Part shown: positions 49,767 through 58,921 of the stretch, in pieces
How the letters are laid out: each line of letters starts with the position of its first letter
Numbering within the stretch: the stretch's first letter is position 1
Assembly: GCF_001514195.1 (NCBI RefSeq)
Contig: NZ_KQ948735.1
Span: 1,172 to 65,171, forward strand
Reading direction: 5' to 3'
Length of the DNA: 64,000 nucleotides
Source of the DNA: Streptomyces griseorubiginosus
GTDB taxonomy: Bacteria > Actinomycetota > Actinomycetes > Streptomycetales > Streptomycetaceae
Translations under genes and position numbers: made by a program
Notes under the pieces: generated by a model
The model's database searches: none
Seen by the model: the letters and a program-made list of their open reading frames with translations, nothing else
What the model was told of the DNA's origin: nothing

Positions 49767-52700
49767 GTGGAACCGCAACGGGGATGGGCACGACGACTGG
49801 CCGGGTACGCCTGGCGGTACCCGAAGGACGTCGTCCTCGCCCTCGGCTCCTCCCTGGGCGGCATGGCCGTCATGGCGATCGTCCCCCTGATCACCAAGGT
49901 GATCATCGACGACGTCATCGGCGACCACACCCGGGACATGGCCCCCTGGGCCGGCGCCCTGATCGCCGCCGCCGTCCTCGTCTACGTCCTCACCTACATC
50001 CGCCGCTACTACGGCGGCCGCCTCGCCCTGGACGTCCAGCACGACCTCCGCACCGAGATGTTCGGCACGATCACCCGCCTCGACGGCCGCCGCCAGGACG
50101 AGCTGTCCACGGGCCAGGTCGTCGGCCGCGCCACCAGCGACCTCCAGCTGATCCAGGGCCTGCTCTTCATGCTGCCGATGACGATCGGCAACTTCGCGCT
50201 CTTCGTGATCTCCCTGGTCGTGATGGCCTGGCTGTCCGTCCCCCTCACCCTGGTCGCCCTCGCGGTCGCCCCGGCCCTGTGGTGGATCGCCAAGCGCTCC
50301 CGGGCCAAGCTGCACCCCGCCACCTGGTACGCCCAGGCCCAGGCCGCCGCCGTCGCGGGCGTGGTCGACGGGGCCGTCAGCGGTGTCCGGGTGGTCAAGG
50401 GCTTCGGACAGGAGGACCAGGAGACCGGGAAGCTCAGGGAGGTCGGCCGCCGCCTCTACGCGGGCCGGCTGCGCACGATCCGCTTCAACGCGAAGTACAC
50501 CCCCGCCCTCCAGGCCGTCCCCGCCCTCGGCCAGGTCGCGATGCTCGCGCTCGGCGGCTGGCTCGCCGTCCGCGGGCACATCACCCTCGGCACCTTCGTC
50601 GCCTTCTCCACCTACCTCGCCCAGCTCGTCGGCCCGGTCCGGATGCTCGCGATGGTCCTCACGGTCGGCCAGCAGGCCCGCGCCGGCACCGAGCGCGTCC
50701 TGGAGCTGATCGACACCGAGCCGTACCTGAAGGACGGCACCAAGGAGCTCCCCGCCGACGCGCCGGCCACGGTCGAGTTCGACGACGTGTCCTTCGGCTA
50801 CGACCATGAGCGGCCGGTGCTGCGCGGCCTCAGCTTCGAGATCCGCCCCGGCGAGACCCTCGCGGTCGTCGGCTCCTCCGGCTCGGGCAAGTCCACGGTC
50901 TCGCTCCTGCTCCCGCGCTTCTACGACGTCACCCACGGCGCGGTCCTCGTCGGCGGGCACGACGTCCGCGAGCTCACCCTGGACTCGCTGCGGGCCGCGA
51001 TCGGCCTGGTCCCCGAGGACTCCTTCCTGTTCTCGGACACGGTCCGCAACAACATCGCCTACGGCCGCCCCGACGCGACCCAGGAGGAGATCGAGCAGGC
51101 CGCCCGCGCCGCCCAGGCGGACCGGTTCATCACCGAGCTCCCCGAGGGCTACGACACCAAGGTCGGCGAGCACGGCCTGACCCTCTCCGGCGGCCAGCGC
51201 CAGCGTGTCGCGCTCGCCCGGGCGATCCTCACCGACCCCCGCCTGCTCGTCCTCGACGACGCCACCTCCGCCGTGGACGCCCAGGTCGAGCACGAGATCC
51301 ACGAGGCGCTCAAGCAGGTCATGGAGGGCCGCACCACCCTCCTCATCGCCCACCGCCGCTCCACCCTGAACCTCGCCGACCGCATCGCCGTCCTGGACGA
51401 CGGCCGCCTCGCCGACGTCGGCACCCACGAGGAGCTGGAGCAGCGCTCCGCCCTCTACCGCCGTCTGCTCACCGACCCCGACGGCCTCGGCGGGGTCTCG
51501 CCGGGCCACGCCCAGCCGGTCGCCGTCCGGGAGGACACCTCCGTACGGGAGGAGCTGGACGCCGAGTTCGACGCCGAGCGCGGAGTCACGCCCCGGCTGT
51601 GGACCGGCGACCGCGAGCGCAAGGACACAGCCCTCGCCGGAACCCCGGCCACCCCCGAACTCCTCGCCGAGGTCGACGCGCTGCCGCCGGCCACCGACAC
51701 CCCGGACATCGACGAGGCCCGCGCGGTCACGCCCGAGGAGTCGTACGGTCTGCGCCGGCTGCTGCGGGGCTTCGGGCGCCCGCTGCTGATCAGCCTCGGC
51801 CTGGTCGCCGTGGACGCCGGCATGGGCCTGCTGCTGCCCGTGATGATCCGGCACGGCATCGACGACGGTGTGTCCAGGATGGCCATGGCCGCGGTCTGGA
51901 CGGCGACCGTCCTCGCCCTGCTCTCGGTGCTCGTCCAGTGGGTCGCGCAGATCGGCGAGACCCGCATGACCGGACGCACCGGGGAGCGTGTCCTCTACTC
52001 CCTCCGCCTGAAGATCTTCGCCCAGCTCCAGCGGCTCGGACTCGACTACTACGAGCGGGAGTTGACCGGCCGGATCATGACGAGGATGACGACGGACGTC
52101 GACGCCCTGTCGACCTTCCTCCAGACCGGCCTGGTCACCGCGTTCGTCTCGGTCGTCACCTTCTTCGGCATCATGGTCGCCCTGCTGGTGATCGACGTAC
52201 AGCTGGCGCTGGTCGTCTTCGCGACGCTGCCGCCGCTGATCGTCGCCACGTACTTCTTCCGCAGGGCGAGCGTGAAGGCGTACGAACTCGCCCGTGAGCG
52301 CGTCTCGTTGGTCAACGCGGACCTCCAGGAGTCGGTGTCCGGGCTCCGGATCGTGCAGGCGTTCCGGCGCGAGGGCGACGGCGGCCGGCGGTTCGCGGAG
52401 CGCAGCGACAGCTACCGCCGGGCCCGCACCCGGGGCCAGTGGCTGATCTCGATCTACTTCCCCTTCGTGCAGCTGCTGTCCTCCGTCGCCGCGGCGGCCG
52501 TGCTGATCGCGGGGGCGGGCCGGGTGGACGCGGCGACGCTGACGACCGGCGCGCTGGTCGCCTACCTGCTCTACATCGACCTGTTCTTCGCCCCGGTCCA
52601 GCAGCTCTCGCAGGTCTTCGACGGCTACCAGCAGGCGACGGTCTCCCTGGACCGCATCCAGGAACTGCTCCAGGAGCCGACGTCCACGAAGGCGGCCGAG

Positions 52701-53471
52701 GAGCCGCTGGAGGTCCTGTCGCTGCGCGGCGAAGTCGCCTTCGAGAACGTGCACTTCGCGTACGGCGAGGACGAAGAGGCGCTGGGCGGCATCGACCTGA
52801 TGATTCCCCCGGGCCAGACGGTCGCGTTCGTCGGTGAGACGGGCGCGGGCAAGTCCACGCTGGTGAAGCTGGTGGCCCGGTTCTACGACCCCACGGGCGG
52901 CCGGGTCACGGTCGACGGCACCGACCTGCGCTCCCTCGACCTCACCTCCTACCGCCACCGCCTGGGCGTGGTCCCGCAGGAGGCGTACCTCTTCCAGGGC
53001 ACGATCCGGGACGCCATCGCCTACGGCCGCCCGGACGCCACTGACGCCGAGGTCGAGGCGGCGGCCCGCGCGGTCGGCGCCCACGAGATGATCGCCACGC
53101 TGGAGGGCGGCTACCTCCACGAGGTCGCCGAGCGGGGCCGCAACCTCTCGGCGGGCCAGCGGCAGCTGATCGCCCTGGCCCGGGCGGAACTGGTCGACCC
53201 GGACATCCTCCTCCTCGACGAGGCCACGGCAGCCCTCGACCTCGCCACCGAGGCCCAGGTCAACCAGGCCACCGACCGCCTCGCGGGCCGCCGCACCACC
53301 CTCGTGGTCGCCCACCGCCTCACCACGGCCGCCCGAGCCGACCGAGTCATCGTCATGGACCACGGCAGGGCCGTGGAGGACGGCACCCACGACGAACTGC
53401 TCGCCCTGGGCGGCAGGTACGCCGAGTTGTGGCGCACGTTCGTGGGGGAGGACGAGCCGGCGGCGGCGTGA
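49767..53471 (+). CDS. Fused heterodimer-type ABC exporter (TMD-NBD-TMD-NBD)
   Basis: Multidrug-type exporter, 1234 residues, in which two half-transporters are joined. TMD1 is about 10-320, NBD1 about 340-580 (Walker A Lys375 in GSSGSGKST, signature LSGGQ). A hydrophilic linker (about 585-660) precedes TMD2 (about 670-970) and NBD2 (about 985-1225; Walker A Lys1029 in GETGAGKST, signature LSAGQ). NBD1 has Asp498 in LVLDDATS where the catalytic Glu is expected, whereas NBD2 has Glu1152 (LLLDEATA). This asymmetry is typical of heterodimeric exporters with one degenerate ATP site. GTG at 49767 with CGGAGGACAC ribosome binding site. Substrate unknown. Confidence 0.94.
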   Translation: MEPQRGWARRLAGYAWRYPKDVVLALGSSLGGMAVMAIVPLITKVIIDDVIGDHTRDMAPWAGALIAAAVLVYVLTYIRRYYGGRLALDVQHDLRTEMFGTITRLDGRRQDELSTGQVVGRATSDLQLIQGLLFMLPMTIGNFALFVISLVVMAWLSVPLTLVALAVAPALWWIAKRSRAKLHPATWYAQAQAAAVAGVVDGAVSGVRVVKGFGQEDQETGKLREVGRRLYAGRLRTIRFNAKYTPALQAVPALGQVAMLALGGWLAVRGHITLGTFVAFSTYLAQLVGPVRMLAMVLTVGQQARAGTERVLELIDTEPYLKDGTKELPADAPATVEFDDVSFGYDHERPVLRGLSFEIRPGETLAVVGSSGSGKSTVSLLLPRFYDVTHGAVLVGGHDVRELTLDSLRAAIGLVPEDSFLFSDTVRNNIAYGRPDATQEEIEQAARAAQADRFITELPEGYDTKVGEHGLTLSGGQRQRVALARAILTDPRLLVLDDATSAVDAQVEHEIHEALKQVMEGRTTLLIAHRRSTLNLADRIAVLDDGRLADVGTHEELEQRSALYRRLLTDPDGLGGVSPGHAQPVAVREDTSVREELDAEFDAERGVTPRLWTGDRERKDTALAGTPATPELLAEVDALPPATDTPDIDEARAVTPEESYGLRRLLRGFGRPLLISLGLVAVDAGMGLLLPVMIRHGIDDGVSRMAMAAVWTATVLALLSVLVQWVAQIGETRMTGRTGERVLYSLRLKIFAQLQRLGLDYYERELTGRIMTRMTTDVDALSTFLQTGLVTAFVSVVTFFGIMVALLVIDVQLALVVFATLPPLIVATYFFRRASVKAYELARERVSLVNADLQESVSGLRIVQAFRREGDGGRRFAERSDSYRRARTRGQWLISIYFPFVQLLSSVAAAAVLIAGAGRVDAATLTTGALVAYLLYIDLFFAPVQQLSQVFDGYQQATVSLDRIQELLQEPTSTKAAEEPLEVLSLRGEVAFENVHFAYGEDEEALGGIDLMIPPGQTVAFVGETGAGKSTLVKLVARFYDPTGGRVTVDGTDLRSLDLTSYRHRLGVVPQEAYLFQGTIRDAIAYGRPDATDAEVEAAARAVGAHEMIATLEGGYLHEVAERGRNLSAGQRQLIALARAELVDPDILLLDEATAALDLATEAQVNQATDRLAGRRTTLVVAHRLTTAARADRVIVMDHGRAVEDGTHDELLALGGRYAELWRTFVGEDEPAAA

Positions 53472-53755
53472 GGGGGGCTACGGGGGCTGCTGGGGCGCCG
53501 GGCGGAGTCCGGCCGTCGTGGGATGCCCGGGAGGCCCGCCAGGGCCGAGCGGTGCGAGGGCGACATCGGAAGGCTCTGCCACGGCAGGGCCGTGGAGGAC
53601 GGCACCCACGACGAACTGCTCGCCCTGGGCGGCAGGTACGCCGAGCTGTGGCGCACCTTCGTGGGGGAGGACGAGCCGGCGGCGGCGTGAGGGGGGCTAC
53701 GGGGGCTCGGGGCCCGCTGCGGCGCCGGGCGGAGTCCGGCCGTCGTGCGATGCGG
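53360..53755 (+). repeat. Tandem segmental duplication of the ABC exporter 3' end
   Basis: Bases 53360-53526 (last 37 codons plus downstream DNA) recur at 53579-53755, offset 219 bases, with very few substitutions over the first 130 and a small insertion later. The second copy is a promoterless fragment of the gene end, separated from copy 1 by about 52 unrelated bases. Confidence 0.9.
53579..53690 (+). pseudogene. Duplicated 3' fragment of the ABC exporter gene
   Basis: Encodes a near-identical copy of the final 37 residues of the exporter ([20 protein letters not shown] region through VGEDEPAAA and stop). It has no start, so it is a gene remnant made by the tandem duplication. Confidence 0.85.
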
Positions 53756-53845
53756 TAGGGCGGGGTCGGTGTCGGGTGTGCAACCGTCGGACATAGGTTG
53801 GGCGTCCGTACACCTGTACGCCCGACAGCTGCGGGAGGGACGGCA

Positions 53846-54235
53846 GTGAAGAGTGGAGCGATACGACGGCTGGCGGTGGGGCTGGCCGTGACGGTGGCGG
53901 CCGGCGTGCTCGGGGTCGCGGTACCGGGGCAGGCGCAGGCGGCGGGCTCGTCGTGCGAGGGGCGCAAGGTGCGGACGTTCCCGTTCGAGACCGGCACCGT
54001 CGAGGTCTACCGGCGGGGCGGCTACGTCTGCGCGGTCACCCTGCCCAAGCGCCCCGGCGTACGGCAGTACATGCGGGTCAGCCTGCGCGCCTACGCGCTC
54101 CAGCCGGTCGAGGACGCCGGACGCTACAAGTACCGGGCCGGCCCGGTCACCGTGCACGCCGGGCAGCGCAAGCTGTGGATCAAGGGCGCGGTCGGCCGGG
54201 GCACGTTCGACACCGAGGGCTGGATCCGGCTCTGA
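53846..54235 (+). CDS. Small secreted protein of unknown function
   Basis: 129 residues. A twin basic start (VKSGAIRRLAVGLAVTVAAG) and hydrophobic core form a Sec signal cleaved near QAQA-AGS. The mature protein of about 90 residues has two Cys (SSCEGRKVRTF and GGYVCAVTLP) that could form a disulphide, and a basic, strand-rich character. GTG at 53846 has GGGAGGGA upstream. No family recognised. Confidence 0.75.
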   Translation: MKSGAIRRLAVGLAVTVAAGVLGVAVPGQAQAAGSSCEGRKVRTFPFETGTVEVYRRGGYVCAVTLPKRPGVRQYMRVSLRAYALQPVEDAGRYKYRAGPVTVHAGQRKLWIKGAVGRGTFDTEGWIRL

Positions 54236-54345
54236 CGCACAGATTCCTCACAGGGTTTTCCCCATCGAGGCCCCATCTCCCCTGGTGCAGACCGCACTTG
54301 CGCCGCTAGCGTCCGGCGGACATCTGTACTCACAGGGGAGGGTGC

Positions 54346-55785
54346 ATGCGCAAGGCGCTCAGATGGCTTCTCACGCTGGTCGTGCTCATAGGCACGGTCG
54401 GCACGGCGAGCGCGGCCACCGCCGCCGAGCCGGAGGCCAAAGGCACCGGTGCCACCGCCGACATCAAGGATCAGCTTCTCGCCATTCCGGGGATGAGCCT
54501 GATCGAGGAGAAGCCGTACACCGGTTACCGCTTCTTCGTCCTGAACTACACCCAGCCGGTCGACCACCGGCACCCGTCCAAGGGCACGTTCCAGCAGCGC
54601 ATCACCGTGCTGCACAAGGACGTGAGCCGGCCGACGGTCTTCTACACCGGCGGCTACAACGTCTCCACCACACCGCGCCGCAGTGAGCCGACCCAGATCG
54701 TGGACGGCAACCAGGTCTCCATGGAGTACCGCTTCTTCACGCCCTCCCGGCCCGCCCCGGCCGACTGGTCCAAGCTCGACATCTGGCAGGCCGCCAGCGA
54801 CCAGCACCGCATCTTCAAGGCGCTGAAGAAGATCTACACCAGGAACTGGATCGCCACCGGCGGCTCCAAGGGCGGCATGACCGCCACCTACTTCGAGCGC
54901 TTCTACCCGCACGACATGGACGGCGTCGTCGCGTACGTGGCCCCCAACGACGTGGTGAACGACGAGGACTCGGCCTACGACCGGTTCTTCGCGAAGGTCG
55001 GCACCAAGGAGTGCCGCGACCGGCTGAACGCGGTGCAGCGCGAGGCCCTGGTCCGGCGCGAGTCCCTGGAGAAGAAGTACGCCGACTACGCGACCGCGGA
55101 AGGCCTCACCTTCACCACCATCGGCAGCCTCGACAAGGCGTACGAGGCCGTCGTACTGGACTACGTCTGGGGCTTCTGGCAGTACAACCTGCTCGCCAAC
55201 TGCGGTGACGACACGCTGATCCCGCCGGACGCGAAGACCGCGACCGACGACCAGATCTGGAACTCCGTCGACACGATCTCCGGCTTCTCCGCCTACGCCG
55301 ACCAGGGTCTGGAGACGTACACGCCGTACTACTACCAGGCCGCCACCCAGCTCGGCGCGCCGACGATCGAGTTCCCGCACATCGAGAAGAAGTACATCCG
55401 CTACGGCTACCAGCCGCCGCGCAACTTCGTCCCGCGCAGCATCCCGACGAAGTTCCAGCCGTACGCGATGCGGGACGTGGACACCTGGGTGCGCCACAAC
55501 GCCCGGCACATGCTGTACGTCTACGGCCAGAACGACCCGTGGGGCGCGGAGCGGTTCCGCGTCGACAAGGGTGCGAAGGACGCGTACGTGTTCACCGCGC
55601 CCGGCATGAACCACGGGGCGAACGTCGCCGGACTGGTCGCCGACCAGAAGGCGTTCGCCACGGCCAGGATCCTCGACTGGGCGGGCGTGTCCGCCACGGC
55701 CGTGACCGAGGCCAAGCCGCTCGCGAAGTTCGACCGGAAGCTGGACGTACGGGACGTGGAGCGCGAGCCGACGCTGCGTCCCTGA
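54346..55785 (+). CDS. Secreted serine peptidase, S37/PS-10 type (tripeptidyl aminopeptidase-like)
   Basis: 479 residues with a Sec signal (ALRWLLTLVVLIGTVGTASA, cleaved near ATA-AEP). Alpha/beta hydrolase peptidase: nucleophile Ser174 in ATGGSKGGMTATYFERFYP; an acid in VYGQNDPWGAERF and His in PGMNHGANV complete the expected triad. The sequence fits Streptomyces secreted peptidases of the S37 group. ATG at 54346 with GGGGAGGG upstream. Converges on a lipoprotein gene across a strong hairpin. Likely role: extracellular peptide processing. Confidence 0.9.
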   Translation: MRKALRWLLTLVVLIGTVGTASAATAAEPEAKGTGATADIKDQLLAIPGMSLIEEKPYTGYRFFVLNYTQPVDHRHPSKGTFQQRITVLHKDVSRPTVFYTGGYNVSTTPRRSEPTQIVDGNQVSMEYRFFTPSRPAPADWSKLDIWQAASDQHRIFKALKKIYTRNWIATGGSKGGMTATYFERFYPHDMDGVVAYVAPNDVVNDEDSAYDRFFAKVGTKECRDRLNAVQREALVRRESLEKKYADYATAEGLTFTTIGSLDKAYEAVVLDYVWGFWQYNLLANCGDDTLIPPDAKTATDDQIWNSVDTISGFSAYADQGLETYTPYYYQAATQLGAPTIEFPHIEKKYIRYGYQPPRNFVPRSIPTKFQPYAMRDVDTWVRHNARHMLYVYGQNDPWGAERFRVDKGAKDAYVFTAPGMNHGANVAGLVADQKAFATARILDWAGVSATAVTEAKPLAKFDRKLDVRDVEREPTLRP

Positions 55786-55798
55786 TCCGCCCGCCGCG

Positions 55799-55834
55799 CC
55801 CGGCCGGGTTCACAGCCCGCTGAACCCGGCCGGG
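55799..55834. terminator. Strong hairpin between convergent peptidase and lipoprotein genes
   Basis: A perfect 14-bp stem (CCCGGCCGGGTTCA at 55799-55812, complement at 55821-55834), loop of eight bases, abutting the lipoprotein stop at 55836-55838. Confidence 0.85.
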
Positions 55835-55835
55835 C

Positions 55836-56480
55836 TCACAACGGCCGGGCGCAGCCCACCGGACGGGCGCCGCCGAGCTGCACGTACAGGGCCGTGGACA
55901 GCGGGCACTGGGTGCGCTCGGCGACCGCCTTCACCACCTGGTACTGCGGCTTCCGCGCGCCCGCGCCGTCGCAGGCGGTCTCGCGGACCTGCCCGTCGCC
56001 CGAGCCGTACACACAGTCCCCGACGATGGTCCGGGGCCCGCCGCCGCCCCCGGGATCGCCGGGGTGCGGCGGCTCCAGGTTGCGCATGCAGGCGTACCCC
56101 TGGTGCACCGCCCCGTCGCCGTCCTCGTCGGAGATGCGGCTCTGCTCGCTGATGTGCAGCACGAAGTCGGTGGTCGGGGGACACGGCGGCCCGTCGGCCG
56201 TGGTGCCGTCGTGCCGGGCCACGACCCGGGCCGCCGCCCGCTCGCTGGTGCAGGGCACCTCGGTGAAGCTGGCCTTGCCGAAGGAACTGCACTCGTCGAC
56301 CCCGAGGAACACCGCGCCGAACCCGGAGGGCCGGGTGGCGGACGGCGGCGCGACCGGGCCGGTGGCCCGGGGCCCGTCACCGCTCTCCCCGCCGGCCGCC
56401 GGCTGCGTACACCCCGTCAGCAGGACGGCGAGCAGTGCGGTCAGCACGCACACCACCCCCGCGGAACACTTCTCACGCAT
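55836..56480 (-). CDS. Lipoprotein of unknown function
   Basis: 214 residues. Signal peptide with lipobox LLTGC (Cys about 24), then a Gly/Ser/Pro linker to about residue 50. The mature domain has about eight further Cys (e.g. VDECSSF, EVPCTSERA, GPPCPPTTD, YACMRN, GDCVYG, TACDG, TQCPL, VGCARPL), suggesting several disulphides. ATG at 56480. No family recognised; such Cys-rich lipoproteins with septum- or envelope-linked roles are frequent in Streptomyces, but nothing specific can be said. Confidence 0.75.
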   Translation of the reverse strand: MREKCSAGVVCVLTALLAVLLTGCTQPAAGGESGDGPRATGPVAPPSATRPSGFGAVFLGVDECSSFGKASFTEVPCTSERAAARVVARHDGTTADGPPCPPTTDFVLHISEQSRISDEDGDGAVHQGYACMRNLEPPHPGDPGGGGGPRTIVGDCVYGSGDGQVRETACDGAGARKPQYQVVKAVAERTQCPLSTALYVQLGGARPVGCARPL

Positions 56481-56613
56481 CGCAATCCCCCCGCACTGCC
56501 CCCGTCGTCCAGCGTGACCGCCGCGACGGGGCCACGCCAGGCATCTGGGGTCCTTTGCGCCTTTCGGGGGTGATGTACGAGTTGCGAGGCGTACCGGATC
56601 TACGTCCCGCGAG

Positions 56614-58398
56614 CTATCGGCCGTACGACAGCCCGTACCCGACCGGGTACAGCACCTTCGCCGGATCGTCGGCCCGCTGCACCGGCACCGGCAGCCTCCC
56701 GCGCGGTGCCGCCTTCCCGGCGATCACCCGTGCCGCAGCCCGCAGTTCGACGTCGGTCCAGGAGTAGGTCGCCAGGTACGCCGGGACGGTGGGCAGTTGG
56801 GCCACGTCGTAGGGGTTGCGGACGGCGAGCGCCACGACCGGCTTCCCCGACGCCACGAGCTGCTCGACGAGCGTCTTCTGGGCGGCGGTGACGTTGTACG
56901 TCCCGACGATCACCGCGTCCGCGTCCCGTGCCGCCGCCAGCGCCTGGGCGACGACGGCCGCCGAGGGGGCCGTACCCGTCGACAGGGCGGTCGCCGTGAA
57001 CCCCAGTTCGGCCAGGGCGGCGGCGAGGACACCGGTGGACGGGCCGGTCGTGCCGGACGGGGAGGCCGGGTCGGCGCCCAGCACGAGCAGCTTGCGGTGG
57101 GTGCGCCGGGACAGCGGCAGCAGCCGCTGCTCGTTGACCAGCAGGGTCGTGGTGCGCTCGGCGATCCGGTCGGCCGCGGAGAGATGGGCCCGGGTGCCGA
57201 CGGTCCGGGTGACACCGGACCGGCTGACGTACGGCTCCTCGAACAGCCGCAGCCGGGCCTTGAGCCGCAGGATCCTGAGGAGCGACTCGTCGAGCCGCGC
57301 CTCGGTGAGCTCTCCGTCCCGTACGGCGTTCAGGACCGCGTTCCACGCCACGTCCAGGGAGGGCGGGTTGAGGAGCTGGTCGACACCGGCCTTGAGCGCG
57401 AGCACGGGGACGCGTTCGTCGCCGTACTTGGTGCGGACGCCCTCCATGCCCAGGGAGTCGGTCACGACCACGCCGTCGTAGCCGAGTTCGCCGCGCAGGA
57501 TGCCGGTGAGGATCGGACGGGAGAGGGTGGCCGGGTCGCCGGAGGCGTCGAGGGCCGGGAACTGGATGTGCGCGGTCATGATCGAGTCGATGCCGGCGCG
57601 GATAGCGGCCCGGAAGGGCACGGCGTCCAGGTCCTCCCACAGTGCGCGGCTGTGGGTGATGACCGGGAAGCCGTAGTGGCTGTCGACGGCGGTGTCGCCG
57701 TGCCCCGGGAAGTGCTTGGCGGTGGCGGCGACCCGGGCGCCCTGGTACCCGGCGACCTCGGCGGCGACGAGCGCGGCGACCTGCCGGGGATCGGAGCCGA
57801 AGGAGCGGACGCCGATGACGGGGTTGGCCGGGTTGACGTTGACGTCGGCGACGGGGGAGTAGTTCTGCCGGATGCCGATCGCCCTGAGCTCCTGCCCGGC
57901 GATCCGGCCGAGGGCGCGGGCGTCCCCCCGGGAACCGCCCGCGCCCATTGCCATCGCACCGGGAAACAGGGTGGCGGGCTCGCCGACGCGGCAGACGATC
58001 CCGTGCTCCTGGTCGGTGGAGACGAGGACGGGCAGTCCGCGCGGCTGCTCCAGCGAGGCCCGCTGGATGCCGTTGGAGAGGTCGGCGATCTGGTGCGGAT
58101 CATGGGTGTTGTGCGCCCAGGTGAAGTAGATGATCCCGCCCACCCGGTACTTCGCGATCATCTCGGCGGCCGTACGGACGCCGATCTCCTGGAGGTTGGC
58201 GTCGATGTCCGCCTGGTCGGGGGCGGTGGCGGAGTGGCCGTAGACCCGCATCACGAAAAGCTGACCGACCTTCTCGGGGAGGGTCATGCGGGAGATGAGG
58301 AAGCGGAGCCGGTGGTCGTCCGCGTGAGCGGTCCCGCTGAGGGCGAGGGAGGCGGCGGCGCCTGCGGTGGCGGCGAGAACGGTACGTCTGGAGGGCAC
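56614..58398 (-). CDS. Exported GH3 beta-N-acetylhexosaminidase-like hydrolase
   Basis: 594 residues. Signal peptide of Tat type (SRRTVLAATAGAAASLALSG, cleaved near AHA-DDH), then GH3 N-domain with the NagZ-type general acid/base loop KHFPGHGDT (residues 228-236; His233, Asp235) and nucleophile Asp314 in VVTDSLGMEGV, then a GH3 C-domain (about 415-590). The KHFPGHGDT loop marks hexosaminidases that use an Asp-His dyad, so GlcNAc release from chitin or peptidoglycan fragments is likely. GTG at 58398 follows GGAAGGAG; longer upstream frames lack a start and signal. Confidence 0.9.
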   Translation of the reverse strand: MPSRRTVLAATAGAAASLALSGTAHADDHRLRFLISRMTLPEKVGQLFVMRVYGHSATAPDQADIDANLQEIGVRTAAEMIAKYRVGGIIYFTWAHNTHDPHQIADLSNGIQRASLEQPRGLPVLVSTDQEHGIVCRVGEPATLFPGAMAMGAGGSRGDARALGRIAGQELRAIGIRQNYSPVADVNVNPANPVIGVRSFGSDPRQVAALVAAEVAGYQGARVAATAKHFPGHGDTAVDSHYGFPVITHSRALWEDLDAVPFRAAIRAGIDSIMTAHIQFPALDASGDPATLSRPILTGILRGELGYDGVVVTDSLGMEGVRTKYGDERVPVLALKAGVDQLLNPPSLDVAWNAVLNAVRDGELTEARLDESLLRILRLKARLRLFEEPYVSRSGVTRTVGTRAHLSAADRIAERTTTLLVNEQRLLPLSRRTHRKLLVLGADPASPSGTTGPSTGVLAAALAELGFTATALSTGTAPSAAVVAQALAAARDADAVIVGTYNVTAAQKTLVEQLVASGKPVVALAVRNPYDVAQLPTVPAYLATYSWTDVELRAAARVIAGKAAPRGRLPVPVQRADDPAKVLYPVGYGLSYGR

Positions 58399-58429
58399 GT
58401 GCGCTCCTTCCGGAGGTGATCCGCTGAAG

Positions 58430-58466
58430 GAAACTTCCGAGAAGCCAGCAATAACCGGGAAGTTTC
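58430..58466. promoter_or_regulatory. Inverted repeat upstream of the GH3 gene
   Basis: GAAACTTCC (58430-58438) and GGAAGTTTC (58458-58466) are exact inverted 9-mers 19 bases apart, 32-68 bases before the GTG. Could bind a sugar-responsive regulator. Not a match to the DasR dre consensus as I recall it. Confidence 0.45.
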
Positions 58467-58759
58467 TGCCAGTCAAGGGAGTGCACAGTAACCCGGCCCG
58501 GGGGTGAGGGCGCCGCCATCGGCGCTGTGGAGGGGGGCGCGCCGATGGCGGCGTGTGCTGCCGGCCGCAGTACGGAGGAGAGGGTTGGTCAGCGTTCGCA
58601 GCCAGCAGCGAGGCCGACGCCGTACCGCGGTGACTCTCCGGCAGCTTGCGCATTGGACGAGGGGGAGCGGGGACGGGTTCCCGACTGCTCCCCGATTTAC
58701 GGAAGTTGGTGTGGCCGGGGTGCGTGGGGCGGTTGAGCCGATCCTGTGGGGTCGGCCGC

Positions 58760-58899
58760 GTGAGGGCGGCCGTGTGAAGGCGACGGCGTGAAGGCGACCG
58801 TGTGGACGCGACGGCGTGAAGGCGACCGTGTGGACGCGACGGCGTGGAGGCGACCGTGTGGAGGCGACGGCGTGAAGGCGACGGGGTGAAGGCGACCGT
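58760..58899. repeat. Minisatellite of ten 14-bp units
   Basis: Ten back-to-back 14-mers of the form GTG(A/G)(A/G/C)GGCGAC(G/C)G(C/T), running exactly 140 bases. Last base pairs alternate mostly between ...CCGT and ...CGGC. It lies just upstream of the small membrane gene at 58922. The surrounding 58399-58921 region holds no other gene. Confidence 0.9.
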
Positions 58900-58921
58900 G
58901 CTCCCGGCGTAGGGTCGGCGC

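Noticed and set aside
49710..53390. Long minus-strand frame opposite the ABC exporter
   Set aside because: Shadow of the exporter; no start context and no domain.
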